From the NCBI RefSeq assembly GCF_904849725.1, contig NC_058523.1, positions 338,127,948 through 338,191,947 on the forward strand: 64,000 nt of DNA, given 5' to 3'. A model generated the notes under the pieces. That model was given only the letters and a program-made list of their open reading frames with translations, did no database searches and had not been told where the DNA came from. Below are positions 46,160 to 58,268 of the stretch, one piece after another (position 1 is the stretch's first letter; each line of letters opens with the position of its first letter). This stretch comes from Hordeum vulgare subsp. vulgare (taxonomy: Eukaryota; Streptophyta; Magnoliopsida; Poales; Poaceae). A program made the translations under genes and the position numbers.

Positions 46160-49100
46160 ATGGCCGACACTCGTGGCGACGCCGGCGCAGCGGTCGGAGA
46201 TGTGGTGGAGCTGCAGGGTCCATGCACGGTGACAGCGGATGTCGGCGGCGTCCACGGCGGTGAGGGGAAACTCGCAACCGCTGCGGATGTGGCGGGCTCC
46301 GCCTCATCGCTGCAGAAGGTGAAGGCTTCGAGCAGCGCAGTCAATCCAGATGCCCCCGTTGCGCTGCCTACCGAGGAGCAGGTATTTGCACTTGTTTAGC
46401 TTGTAGACTTAATTGCTCCCTAGTTGCATTGGTTAGATTGTGATTCATACGGTAGTTCAGATGGTTAGAGTAGTTGGTTTGACGGATGTGTTGGAATTAT
46501 GCCCTAGAGGCAATAATAAATATAGTTATTATTATAATTCATGTATCAAGATAATCGTTTATTATCCATGCTATAATTGTATTGAATGAAGACTTATATA
46601 CATGTGTGGATACATAGACAAAACACTGTCCCTAGCAAGCCTCTAGTTGGTTAGCCAGTTGATCAAAGATAGTCAGTGTCTTCTGATTATGAACAAGGTG
46701 TTGTTGCTTGATAACTGGATCACGTCATTAGGAGAATCACGTGATGGACTAGACCCAAACTAACAGACGTAGCATGTTGATCGTGTCATTTTGTTGCTAC
46801 TGGTTTCTGCGTGTCAATTATTTGTTCCTATGACCATGAGATCATATAACTCACTGACACCGGAGGAATGCTTTGTGTGTATCAAACGTCGCAACGTAAC
46901 TGGGTGACTATAAAGATGCTCTACATGTATCTCCGAAGGTGTTCGTTGAGTTAGTATGGACCAAGACTGGGATTTGTCACTCCGTGTGACGGAGAGGTAT
47001 CTCGGGGCCCACTCGGTAATACAACATCACACACAAGCCCTGCAAGCAATGTGACTTAGTGTAAGTTGCGGGATCTTGTATTACGGAACGAGTAAAGAGA
47101 CTTGCCGGTAAACGAGATTGAAATAGGTATGCGGATACTGACGATCGAATCTCGGGCAAGTAACATACCGAAGGACAAAGGGAATGACATACGGGATTAT
47201 ATGAATCCTTGGCACTGAGGTTCAAACGATAAGATCTTCGTAGAATATGTAGGATCCAATATGGGCATCCAGGTCCCGCTATTGGATATTGACCGAGGAG
47301 TCACTCGGGTCATGTCTACATAGTTCTCGAACCCGCAGGGTCTGCACACTTAAGGTTCGACGTTGTTTTATGCGTATTTGAGTTATATGGTTGGTTACCG
47401 AATGTTGTTCGGAGTCCCGGATGAGATCACGGATGTCACTAGGGTTTCCGGAATGGTCCGGAAAGGAAGATTGATATATAGGATGACCTCATTTGATTAC
47501 CGGAAGGTTTTCGGAGTTACCGGGAATGTACCGGGAATGACGAATGGGTTCCGGGTGTTCACCAGGGGGGGCAACCCACCCCGGGGAAGCCATAGGCCTT
47601 GGGGGTGGCGCACCAGCCCTTAGTGGGCTGGTGGGACAGCCCAAGAAGGCTCTATGCGCCATATGAAGAAAATCAAAGAGAAAAAAAAGAGGAGGTGGGA
47701 AAAGGGGGAAGGACTCCTCCTTCCAAACCTAGTTGGATTCGGTTTGGAAGGGGAGGACTCCCCCCCTTGGCTCGGCCGAACCCCTTGGGGGTCCTTGGAC
47801 CCCAAGGCAAGGCTACCCCTCTTCCCCCTATATATACGGAGGTTTTAGGGCTGATTTGAGACAAATTTGCCACGGCAGCCCGACCACATATCTCCACGGT
47901 TTTATCTCTAGGTCGCGTTTCTGCGAAGCTCGGGCGGAGCCCTGCCGAGATAAGATCATCACCAACCTCTGGAGCGCCGTCACGCTGCCGGAGAACTCAT
48001 CTACCTCGCCGTCTCTCTTGCTAGATCAAGAAGGCCGAGATCATCATCGAGCTATACGTGTGCTGAACGTGGAGGTGCCGTCCGTTCGGTACTAGATCGT
48101 GGGACTGATCACGGGACGGTTCGCGGGGCAGATCGAGGGACGTGAGGACGTTCCACTACATCAACCGCGTTTCTTAACGCTTCTGCTGTGCGATCTACAA
48201 GGGTACGTAGATCGAATATCCCCTCTCGTAGATGGACATCACCATGATAGGTCTTCGTGCGCGTAGGATTATTTTTGTTTCCCATGCGACGTTCCCCAAC
48301 AGGATGGGCCGAGGTTTTCTGTAGGGTATGGGTTGGGGGGACGGGGGTTTTTGGACTAGGGTTTGTTGGATAAATTCGTTGCAAAAATGCTATGTTGTAA
48401 ACTATGATTTTAGGTGCTGCAATGATTGGGGTTTTTAGATTTGTTTTTAGATTTGGATAAATTCGTTGCAAAAATGCTAGATGTTGTGAACAGATTGGGT
48501 TTTTTTAATGCTATGATCCTTATTAGATTTGTTTTTAGTGCTCACAGATTGGGGTTTTTAATGCTACTCAGATTCGTTGCCTTAGATTAGGTCCCTATTA
48601 GATTTGTTTTTGAATGCTACTCAGATTGGGGTTTTGAATGTCATATGCCCAAATGGAATCCATTGATTAAGAAGTTATAAATTTGATTCAATGTGTGTAA
48701 ATTTATTATATTGGGGTTTTTGATTCATTAGTATATAAATTTGTCCACAATATGTAGTTATATTAGCTCTGTTCTTCAATGTGTGTGCATGACGAATGAT
48801 AAATGTGTTATTTGAATGTCATATTGGGGTTTTTGATCAATGTGTGTACAAATCTAATACATTGATATACTAGTGACGGATGTGGTTTTTGAATGCATAG
48901 AGCTAAGGGGCACAGAAATAAAAAAAAACACTTCTAAAACATTTCTGATATTGGGAGTATATTAGCCGTATGATCAATGTGTCATGTGTGCATATCTAAA
49001 TTTTCAATTGGCTACTAGTGATGGATGTAATTGTATATTCAGGAGGATGATGGTTGGGGGCGAAAGAGGGAGCTGGCCGACTATGACCCGTACGAGGGGG

Positions 49101-49479
49101 CGTTTAGTGACAATTCTGAATATGAGGTAAGCCTATCCCTTGTTCATTTAGTTCCGTCGACATGGTGTATATGAATCTATAATGTATTAGTGCAATTCAT
49201 TCATGTGTGCAGTATGATTCTGGAGATGATGTGTACAAGGGAAACGTCATGTCCTTCACAGCCAAGGAGGTGCAGAAGATCAAGGCCAAGGGAGTTGCTT
49301 CCTTCTACAATCGCAAGTTCAAGAAGTGGCACTCCCCCTACTGCACCACCAAGCCAAAGCCCAAGCATGGCCGCTTCGATCACCTTCTGTCTCATACAGA
49401 GGATGTAGCGATCCGCGGGAAGGACTACAAGATCAGGGGGCAGCATGCTGCGCTCGCGAAGGCCCTGACTCCGGCATGA
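46160..49479 (+). CDS. Three-exon gene, zf-XS-like small protein (190 aa)
   Basis: Exons 46160-46381, 49043-49126 and 49213-49479, all in phase 0 with GT-AG borders (CAG^GTATTT, TTCAG^GAG, GAG^GTAAGC, TGCAG^TAT). The N-terminal 74 residues are Ala/Val-rich; exon 2 is acidic (SDNSEYE, continuing as YDSGDD). The C-terminus has VQKIKAKGVASFYNRKFKKW, then SPYCTTKPKPKHGRFDHLLS and IRGQHAALAKAL, which fits the zf-XS fold (CPxC, a conserved His, and a basic ALAK end) found in SGS3-like proteins. The XS domain itself is absent and the first Cys of CPxC is Ser here, so metal binding is doubtful. Intron 1 is 2661 bp because it holds a solo LTR. LTR sequence ends only 231 bp upstream of the ATG. The exon model is mine; function is unknown. 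Confidence 0.7.
46489..48301 (+). mobile_element. Angela-type solo LTR in intron 1
   Basis: Starts TGTTGGAATTATGCCCTAGA and ends GACGTTCCCCAACA; the target duplication GGATG is perfect (46484-46488 and 48302-48306). 1813 bp, the length of an intact LTR of this family, in the same orientation as the gene. It is related to the LTRs at 11326 and 18157. Confidence 0.97.
47829..47836 (+). promoter_or_regulatory. TATA box of the intronic solo LTR
   Basis: TATATATA followed by CGGAGGTTTTAGGG; the same position in the other two Angela LTRs reads GTATATATA (minus strand there). It could start transcripts toward exons 2 and 3. Confidence 0.6.
48616..49026. repeat. Intron segment A, copied at 50105-50517
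   Basis: 411 bp at the 3' end of intron 1, stopping 16 bp before exon 2. The downstream copy of 413 bp is nearly identical (differences include TTATTATATT versus TTGTCATATT and one extra A in an A-run). Confidence 0.93.
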
Positions 49480-49699
49480 AGTGATGTAATGATGTGAACT
49501 GAATCTTAATCTTTTGGGTACTTAGGGTCCGGTTACTTATGGTAAACTTAAAGTGACAGTTTATGGTGTGAACTTAATCTATGGTGATGTTAGTAACGTA
49601 TTATTCTATCTATATTTGTTTGTCCTTATATTTGCATGTGGTGTATGGTTAGTTATGTTTAGATGTTGTGAACTAGAGTTTAGGTGCTGCAATGATCAA

Positions 49700-49806
49700 A
49701 CATGTTGTTTCAGTGTTGCTTCACTGATCAGACATGTTGTTTCAGTGTTGCTTCACTAATCACTTCAGTGTTGCTTCACTGATCACACATGTTGTTTCAG
49801 TGTTGC
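49700..49806. repeat. Short tandem repeat downstream of the gene
   Basis: Four imperfect copies of a unit close to CATGTTGTTTCAGTGTTGCT plus TCACTGATCA, 25-32 bp each. It lies in or just after the 3' untranslated region. Confidence 0.85.
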
Positions 49807-50105
49807 TTCAATCTATATAGTGTAGATTCGAAATATGCTCCAAATGAGCTCCCAGACTAGGGTAAACAATCCATTTGTAATCAAGTTTTTTTTGGACCTA
49901 CTCTAAATGAGCCAAATGTTTTGTATTAACACCTATTCAATCTATATAGTGTAGATTCAAAGTCTCACTATTTTTTGAATTAATCTTCATATTTTTACAT
50001 TTTCTTTGGAAAAATATGCTATAATATAAAAACTATTAAAAACACGTTTAAAATATGAAAATGTAAAACTAAGTTCAGATCCTTCTTATTCACTTTGAAA
50101 TAAAG
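49807..50105. repeat. Segment B, first copy (299 bp)
   Basis: Direct repeat of 50517-50815 with a few substitutions. The two copies of B flank the copied intron segment. Confidence 0.93.
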
Positions 50106-50517
50106 CTACTCAGATTGGGGTTTTGAATGTCATATGCCCAAATGGAATCCATTGATTAAGAAGTTATAAATTTGATTCAATGTGTGTAAATTTGTCATAT
50201 TGGGGTTTTTGATTCATTAGTATATAAATTTGTCCACAATATGTAGTTATATTAGCTCTGTTCTTCAATGTGTGTGCATGACAAATGATCAATGTGTTAT
50301 TTGAATGTCATATTGGGGTTTTTGATCAATGTGTGTACAAACCTAATACATTGATATACTAGTGAAGGATGTGGTTTTTGAATGCATAGAGCTAAGGGGC
50401 ACAAAAATAAAAAAAAAACCACTTCTAAAACATTTCTGATATTGGGAGTATATTAGCCCTATGATCAATGTGTCATGTGTGCATATCTAAATTTTCAATT
50501 GGCTACTAGTGATGGAT
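50105..50517. repeat. Copied intron segment A'
   Basis: Copy of 48616-49026 placed exactly between the two B copies, sharing one base at each joint. It carries no exon sequence. Confidence 0.93.
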
Positions 50518-50815
50518 TCAATCTATATAGTGTAGATTCAAAATATGCTCCAAATGAGCTCCCGGGCTAGGGTAAACAACCCATTTGTAATCAAGTTTTT
50601 TTTGGACCTACTCTAAATGAGCCAAATGTTCTGTATTAACACCTATTCAATCTATATAGTGTAGATTCAAAGTCTCACTATTTTTTGAATTAATCTTCAT
50701 ATTTTTACATTTTATTTTGAAAAATATGCTTTAATATAAAAACTATTAAAAACACGTTTAAAATATGAAAATGTAAAACTAAGTTCAGATCCTTCTTATT
50801 CACTTTGAAATAAAG
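50517..50815. repeat. Segment B, second copy (299 bp)
   Basis: Same length and end points as 49807-50105. Confidence 0.93.
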
Positions 50816-51180
50816 TTTTGGTGATTTTTTTTTAATTTTTCGAAAACAGAAGGTAACCCTACCTCATCTCCTTGAACTCTATGAAATCTTGTAGGTGATA
50901 GCTCATATGTGTGAAGGTTTTCTCATGAAAATGACCATAGACCAAGTTTATGATTTTTGGTTGGTAACATGTCACATAAGACAACATTGTGCACATGTTA
51001 CATATTTTTTTGATTTTTTTAAATTAATGGTGCTCATTTGACCTCCATCGTGCCAGCTAGGGTTTTTCATGAAAATGACCATAGACCAAGTTTAGTATTT
51101 TTCTTCGTTAGTGTGTCTTATAAAACAACGAACGACGAAGGTTTCATATTTTTTCGATTTTTTTAAAATTAGTTATGCTC
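50816..51180. repeat. Degenerate tandem of about 125 bp
   Basis: CATGAAAATGACCATAGACC and the following AAGTTTA occur at about 50,923 and 51,069, each followed by a run ending in ATATTTTTTTGATT or a close variant. No coding sequence is seen here. Confidence 0.6.
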
Positions 51181-51702
51181 AGTCAAAGCTTTCGTAACCC
51201 CGTTGACCAGCTCAAAACCCCTCTAAACCCGGCGGGGTTTCTCCTAGCCCTAGCTCCCAACGTCAGCCGTCCGATCACACCCTGGCACCAACCGACAGCC
51301 CTCGGATGTGGTCTTCTAGAAGGAATTCGGTGGGCAGGCTGCGTGCAGGCTCCGAACCGTTGGATCACAAGGACGGCTCCGCATCGTTGGATCGTGGGGC
51401 GGTCCGCGAGAGGCGATCCCGTTGGTTGTGCTCGGCTGCTCGGCCACCACTGACTCCGCGAAAAAAAACGGTGGTGTTGGGCCCAAAAGGAAACCAAGCT
51501 CTAGTTGGGCCGTCGAATCGCGCCGTTTTTTTGCATCGTTTTTCGCATTGTTTTTTGCATCGTGTGCGAACGTGCTGGCTCTTTCACATTTGACCCCGAT
51601 CACAGTCCACTCATCAAACCAATCACAGTTTCCCACGCATGTACACTCCTGATGCCATGGTGGGTGTGAAAACGGGGCAGTTTAGGGTTTAGGTTACAAT
51701 GG

Positions 51703-51710
51703 CTATTTAA
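51703..51710 (+). promoter_or_regulatory. TATA-like box upstream of the acidic-repeat ORF
   Basis: CTATTTAA, 96 bp upstream of the ATG at 51806, followed by a C-rich leader typical of grass genes. Confidence 0.45.
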
Positions 51711-51805
51711 GCCGGACGGACACTCCCCTCCCCCAGCCGTAGCTCATTCGCCTGCTCCGTTTCCCCGCCGGGACGCGAGCACTCCCCTCTCCCAGCCCAT
51801 CAGCC

Positions 51806-52252
51806 ATGCCACCACGCCACCAGTACTACACGATCGAAGAACGTCTCTACCTCCTTCAGCGGGCCCAAATCCGGAGGCAAGCGAGGCTACCTCTAGAGGA
51901 TTTCGGGGAGCCGGAGGAGGAGGCGCCATCGCAGGAGCCGAAGGTGGAGGCATTGCCGGAGGAGGAGGCGGCGCCGTAGGAGCCGAAGGTGGAGGCGCCA
52001 CCGCAAGAGCCAGAGGTGGAGGCGCCGCTGGAGGAGCCGGACGTGGAGGCACCGCCGGTCTACTATCTGTGGCCCGACCAAGTGGTGGTCCTCAACTCCA
52101 TCTGCTCGGAAGCAGTTGCGCAGGCCCGACGTCTTCGTCAGAAGCAGATGCAGGTAGCGTGGGCGGCGCAGGAGGAGGCACAGGTGATGGCCCAGGAGGA
52201 CCAGGCTCCGGCGCAGGCGGATCAAGCCATCTCCGACTACGAAGACGCATAG
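51806..52252 (+). pseudogene. Acidic-repeat ORF of unknown function with an amber stop
   Basis: The frame starts MPPRHQYYTIEERLYLLQRA and is open for 57 codons to TAG at 51,977-51,979, then continues in the same frame to TAG at 52,250-52,252 (149 codons if the internal stop is read through). The middle is a repeat of Glu/Pro/Ala/Val-rich units such as EPKVEAP, EPEVEAP and EPDVEAP; the C-terminus has LNSICSEAVAQARRL and is Gln/Ala-rich, probably helical. The internal stop lies where the repeat would have Gln (CAG to TAG). A TATA-like box and C-rich leader lie upstream. I recognise no family. It is either a recently disabled gene or a gene with a shorter product. Confidence 0.5.
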
Positions 52253-52303
52253 TGCACTAGGCAGTACGTAGGATATATATCATAGGCTTCCCTATATTAT
52301 ATT

Positions 52304-52434
52304 CTTTCGTTATTATGCTCTCTGAGCTATGTTTGTTGATGCTTCAACATGTATGCTTTCGTTATTATGCTCTCTGAGCTATGTTTGTTGATGCTTCAAA
52401 AAATATATTACATGCTTTTTGTTGATGCTTCAAA
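52304..52434. repeat. 52-bp tandem repeat
   Basis: CTTTCGTTATTATGCTCTCT and the following GAGCTATGTTTGTTGATGCT occur at 52,304 and again at 52,356; a partial third copy (TTGTTGATGCTTCAAA) is at 52,420. Confidence 0.85.
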
Positions 52435-52435
52435 G

Positions 52436-52472
52436 CCCTAAACCCTAAAATACCTAAACCCTAACCCTAAAC
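52436..52472. repeat. Short interstitial telomere-like tract
   Basis: CCCTAAACCCTAAAATACCT continues as AAACCCTAACCCTAAACG: about five copies of the plant telomere unit CCCTAAA with small errors. Confidence 0.8.
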
Positions 52473-52974
52473 GTAGCACTACACCCTAGCCTTGGTCTGT
52501 GGCACTTGGAAGGTGGATACGCGTGCGAGAAGAGAGGAACTAGTGGCAGCGACTGTCGCTGCGTCCGTGACGGCACGCACGCAGGAAGCCTAGCTTGATC
52601 ACATGGCATGCACATCAGGCTTCGGTATCATGGCGGGGCACGTCGATCGGTATGCCCTAGAGTTTAATTGCCATGCTGAATTGATGCTGCTTTGTCAAAG
52701 GCTGAGACAGTGTGAACTCTGAATCGATCGAGGAGGCGACAGACGTTGCGTCCCGTGGCGGCTCACAGGAAGGCTGCATCCGTGGCGGGGCGCATCGACG
52801 CATGCTGGCAGGAAGGCAGGCGGTTCATGTCGTGCATGCATAGTAGGCTTATCGTGGCGGCTAGCATGCAGAAATCATGGCGGCTCGCCACTTTAATTGC
52901 CACGTTGAATAGATGCGAATGGATCAGGGAGACAAGCGTGTGACATGAGACGAACCAGCAGCAACGACCATCCT
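52473..52974. other. Intergenic, degenerate repeat units
   Basis: No gene seen. From about 52,745 on it contains short strings (GTGGCGGCTAGCATGCAG, ATGCATAGTAGGCTTATCG) of the minisatellite that follows. Confidence 0.5.
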
Positions 52975-53334
52975 TGCGTCCGTGGCGGCTAGCATGCAGA
53001 AAGAGGCCGGTCAGCGTACGTGGCGGCTCGTGTGCAGAAAGAGGGGAGGTCAGCGCATCGTGGCACGGGCATCAACGCATGGAGGCAGGCTATCTACATG
53101 CATGCATAGCAGGCTCATGTCGTTACGCGCGTGTAGGGCCCAACAGCGACCGTCCCTGCGTTCGTGGCGGCTAGCATGCAGAAAGGGGCCGGTCAGCGTA
53201 CGTGGCAGCTCGTGTGCAGAAAGAGAGGAGGTCAGCGCATCGTGGCGGTGGGCATCAGCGCATGGAGGCATGTTAGCTACATGCATGCATAGCAGGCTCA
53301 TGTCGTTACGGCGCGCGCAGGGCCCAACAATCTA
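52975..53334. repeat. 182-bp minisatellite, two full units
   Basis: Units 52975-53156 and 53157-53334 are about 90% alike by eye. Each holds GTGGCGGCTAGCATGCAGAA, GAGGTCAGCGCATCGTGGC and the palindromic CATGCATGCATAGCAGGCTC. Open frames across the units are by-products of the repeat. Confidence 0.88.
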
Positions 53335-53629
53335 ACCATGGCCCAACGAGCGAATAGCGGCATCGTTCGACGTGGCCCCAATTGTCAGGTCCAACGGGCG
53401 ACACAGTACAACATGGCCCCACTCGTCAGAGTTAACGGTCAAAGCATTGACCTGACGGCAACATCCACTGTGACCAATTCTGAGGGTTTCGGGCAAAGGA
53501 GTGGGAAAAAGTAAGCAAAAGTTAAGAACGTGGGGATGAATGAGTAGAGCTAACGAACTAGGGGCACAGAAATAAAAAACCATATAGTTATTTGCTTTTC
53601 TTTTTTCTCTTCTTGGTATATTGGTGTTA
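53335..53629. other. Intergenic, no gene seen
   Basis: Contains a string GGGGCACAGAAATAAAAAAC near 53,560 that also occurs in intron 1 of the zf-XS-like gene (48,907) and in its copy (50,397). No other structure was recognised. Confidence 0.4.
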
Positions 53630-54246
53630 AAGGGGGAGAGAATTATAGACTCGACTACCTTTGTGTGTGCTTTGTTTAGGTGGGGGGAGGGGGAGCTAGT
53701 TACTATGGAGGAAGGTAGCGTGCAAGGTGATTTCGGGGGAGTTAATTTTGAAAGTTGCATACTTCATTTGTCATCTGTGTGTGTGCAACTCATGCTTACC
53801 TTCATATATGGTTGTTGCACTTTGCATTCATCTTGATGAACATGCCCCATACATGATATATGGAGGGAGTTATATCACTTGTTTTCTAACTCTTCTTGCA
53901 AGCGTGTATGCTTCCACAAAGTGTGGTATCATGTTTGGATCATGCTCATTGTATGTGTACATTGTGTTGTGTTTTCATCCGGCAAGTACCCCTTGTTGTT
54001 CACAAATTTTTTTCACATGAGGTTCTTTTTGACAACACTTTGCTCATACACGGATCCACGAGATATAGAAGAATTTCTCACATACAAAAATAATTGTGGA
54101 TTTGCATTTCAAAAACATTTTTTTAAAGAATAAATATATGGGATACTCTTTGTACATCATAAGATTTTCAAAGCATAGTACTCTCATGAATATATCTATG
54201 CGGAGCCTTGATCCATGTTGTTACCAATGACCAAAATGGGGGAAAT
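53630..54246 (+). mobile_element. 3' untranslated region and polypurine tract of a SIRE/Maximus-like copia element
   Basis: Stretches such as AAAGGGGGAGAGAATTATAG and the tract CCAAAATGGGGGAAAT directly before the LTR start at 54247 are typical of the long 3' region of this copia group. No pol sequence is present. Confidence 0.45.
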
Positions 54247-55700
54247 TGAAGTGCATCTTCATACGCTAGGTTGATTTTTGGTAACCAATGTCAACATATC
54301 TCAAGAGACTAATAAACAATCAAGTCTATTTCAGACTGAGCAATGTTATACTTGCGTAAACAAGATTGGAGTAAGGGGAGGAGGGTCCACCCCGGTGAAA
54401 TTTAGGAGGGGGGTGTGGATTAGTTGGAAGGTTTCGTAAAACATGCGTACGTTGCCTACAGATGTAGGATTTTTGTTTCATATTAGGTCCCAAGTGGGCG
54501 CAACAAAGGGGAATGGTTGGTGATCCGTACTTCAAAATGGGCAAGCGTTGACAAGACTCAATGCTTAGTTTTTGTTGTAATTTTAATGATCCGAGCTCAC
54601 ATTGATTCCATAGGTATGTCGATTCTATCAAAAGGGGGTGATGTTGTTATGTGGAGTTTTATTTCTCAAGTGTGGGTAAAGATAAAACTCCAAACAGTCA
54701 AATGTCTTCCACTTTTCACACAATCTCTCCTCTTTTCCATTGCTCGGAGCCTCCTAACCATATTTCTTCGGAACATTTAATCAACCCTAGTGATAATCGT
54801 TCTAAAATCGTAATCCATTCGGAGCCTACGAAACATTTTATTTGGAGCCATGGGAGCACTCGTGCACTCCTTTGCATGCGCGGGTGAGCTAGTGCCAGTC
54901 GAAGCCTTCAAATGAGTTCTGGTCGTACCCTCCTAGCTGACGGAAAGTTGCACCCTTCAGTTATGTTCGGTGATTCCATAGAAAACCTTTGGAGGCTCCG
55001 TGCATTGCAAAAAGATGTGTAGTACTCACATTTTTTGCTCTAGACTATACACATATCCCACTAACAGAGCTATATATCATGTGCCAAATTCAAAGGGCTT
55101 TCTACACCAACTTTCAAGAAAACCTTTGATCTTCAGTTTTTCCCCTTGCTTACCACTCCAACCTCTCAAATCAAGAGCTCCCTCTTGTGAGAGTTTGTGG
55201 GTGTGGAGGAGATTAACTTTTGAATCATAAGAGCAAGAGATTTACAATCAAGCAGTCTCAATCTTGTGGACGATGTGCTTCCTAGATCGGCTAGTTGTGC
55301 TTGGAAGTCCTTCAAGGTGTGAATGATTCAAGAAATTTGTACTGACCCTCGAGATCTACTTCATGAAGATCTACCCCAAGTCAGGCTAGACCTTTGTGGT
55401 CGAAAGCCATTGTGGAATAGGTGGTTGCTTCTTCGTGGACCCTCCATGGACCTTGCAACACGTGATCTCCGCGATTTGAAGACTTGATCAACATCGAGTA
55501 GGACAAGAGCAACTATTTGTATGACAAGAAAACTCTTGATCGAGCCTCCCCGTGTTTGGATCTTAAAACAGTGCAATAATAGAAGGTTGGGTGCATCAAC
55601 TATTCCAGAGACCCGTGGACTTTTCCCTCTTTTTAGATAAAAAGATCTCCTTGTTTTTTCTTTATATTTTGCAAGGGAAACCTCCTCTTTGTCATGATCT
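54247..55700 (+). mobile_element. Copia (SIRE/Maximus-like) 3' LTR, right end unclear
   Basis: Begins TGAAGTGCATCTTCATACGC after the polypurine tract. The part 55,150-55,600 (GAGCAAGAGATTTACAATCA, CATCGAGTAGGACAAGAGCA) resembles the U5 region of that group. I could not find a convincing LTR end or target duplication; the end at 55,700 is a guess. Confidence 0.45.
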
Positions 55701-55953
55701 GCTATGCTGCAGCAGTAGAGATCTCACTTGAATAGAGGTTTTTATTCGAAGGGCGAAAATTAAGCAAACAGCCAAACACAGATTTCCAAGCTTGATAAGC
55801 TCACTGGAAGAAACCGCACCATGAAAATGCACAAAATCTACACACAGAAGACACTTCAAAATATACTACTCCCTCCGTCCCATGATATAAGAGCGTTTTT
55901 GACACCAGTACACAAGGGAAAACTGGAGAGCAAGCACTTCCAGCTCAAACTAA
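55701..55953. other. Intergenic and 3' untranslated region of CPOX
   Basis: Lies downstream of the CPOX stop codon on the minus strand. It contains the truncated Stowaway described separately. Confidence 0.5.
55869..55907. mobile_element. Half of a Stowaway MITE
   Basis: CTCCCTCCGTCCCATGATAT continues as AAGAGCGTTTTTGACAC, the left half of a common Triticeae Stowaway; the inverted right half is missing. It lies 47 bp past the CPOX stop codon, probably in the 3' untranslated region. Confidence 0.75.
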
Positions 55954-58118
<2,165 letters not shown>

Positions 58119-58268
58119 GTCCACTGCGGTCTGCGGGCGGTCTGAGAGCGAGATTTCAAGGCGAGTCCACCAGCCAGTACGCCCTCTCCACGTGTACCCG
58201 CCTTATCTCCCACCAGCCAGTGCGATTAGCAACTCCGCCTGTCTACTTTGCGGCGACGGCGACCGGTG
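58119..58268. promoter_or_regulatory. Shared 150-bp divergent promoter of CPOX and the aminopeptidase gene
   Basis: Both 5' leaders and the core promoters must fit in 150 bp. It contains a G-box CCACGTGT (58188-58195), a GATAA box on the minus strand (58203-58207), and a 12-bp direct repeat CCACCAGCCAGT (58167-58178 and 58210-58221). No TATA box is visible. G-box plus GATAA motifs are common in light-responsive plant promoters; their role here is inference. Confidence 0.55.

Noticed and set aside
49700..49806. CRISPR-like array
   Set aside because: The repeats are contiguous and imperfect, with no unique spacers, and the DNA is a plant nuclear sequence.
51175..51636. Open frames on both strands upstream of the acidic-repeat ORF
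   Set aside because: No motif, mutual overlap, and a position in a likely promoter region.
52975..53335. 117-codon frame in the minisatellite
   Set aside because: Its sequence repeats with the DNA repeat unit and has no independent support.
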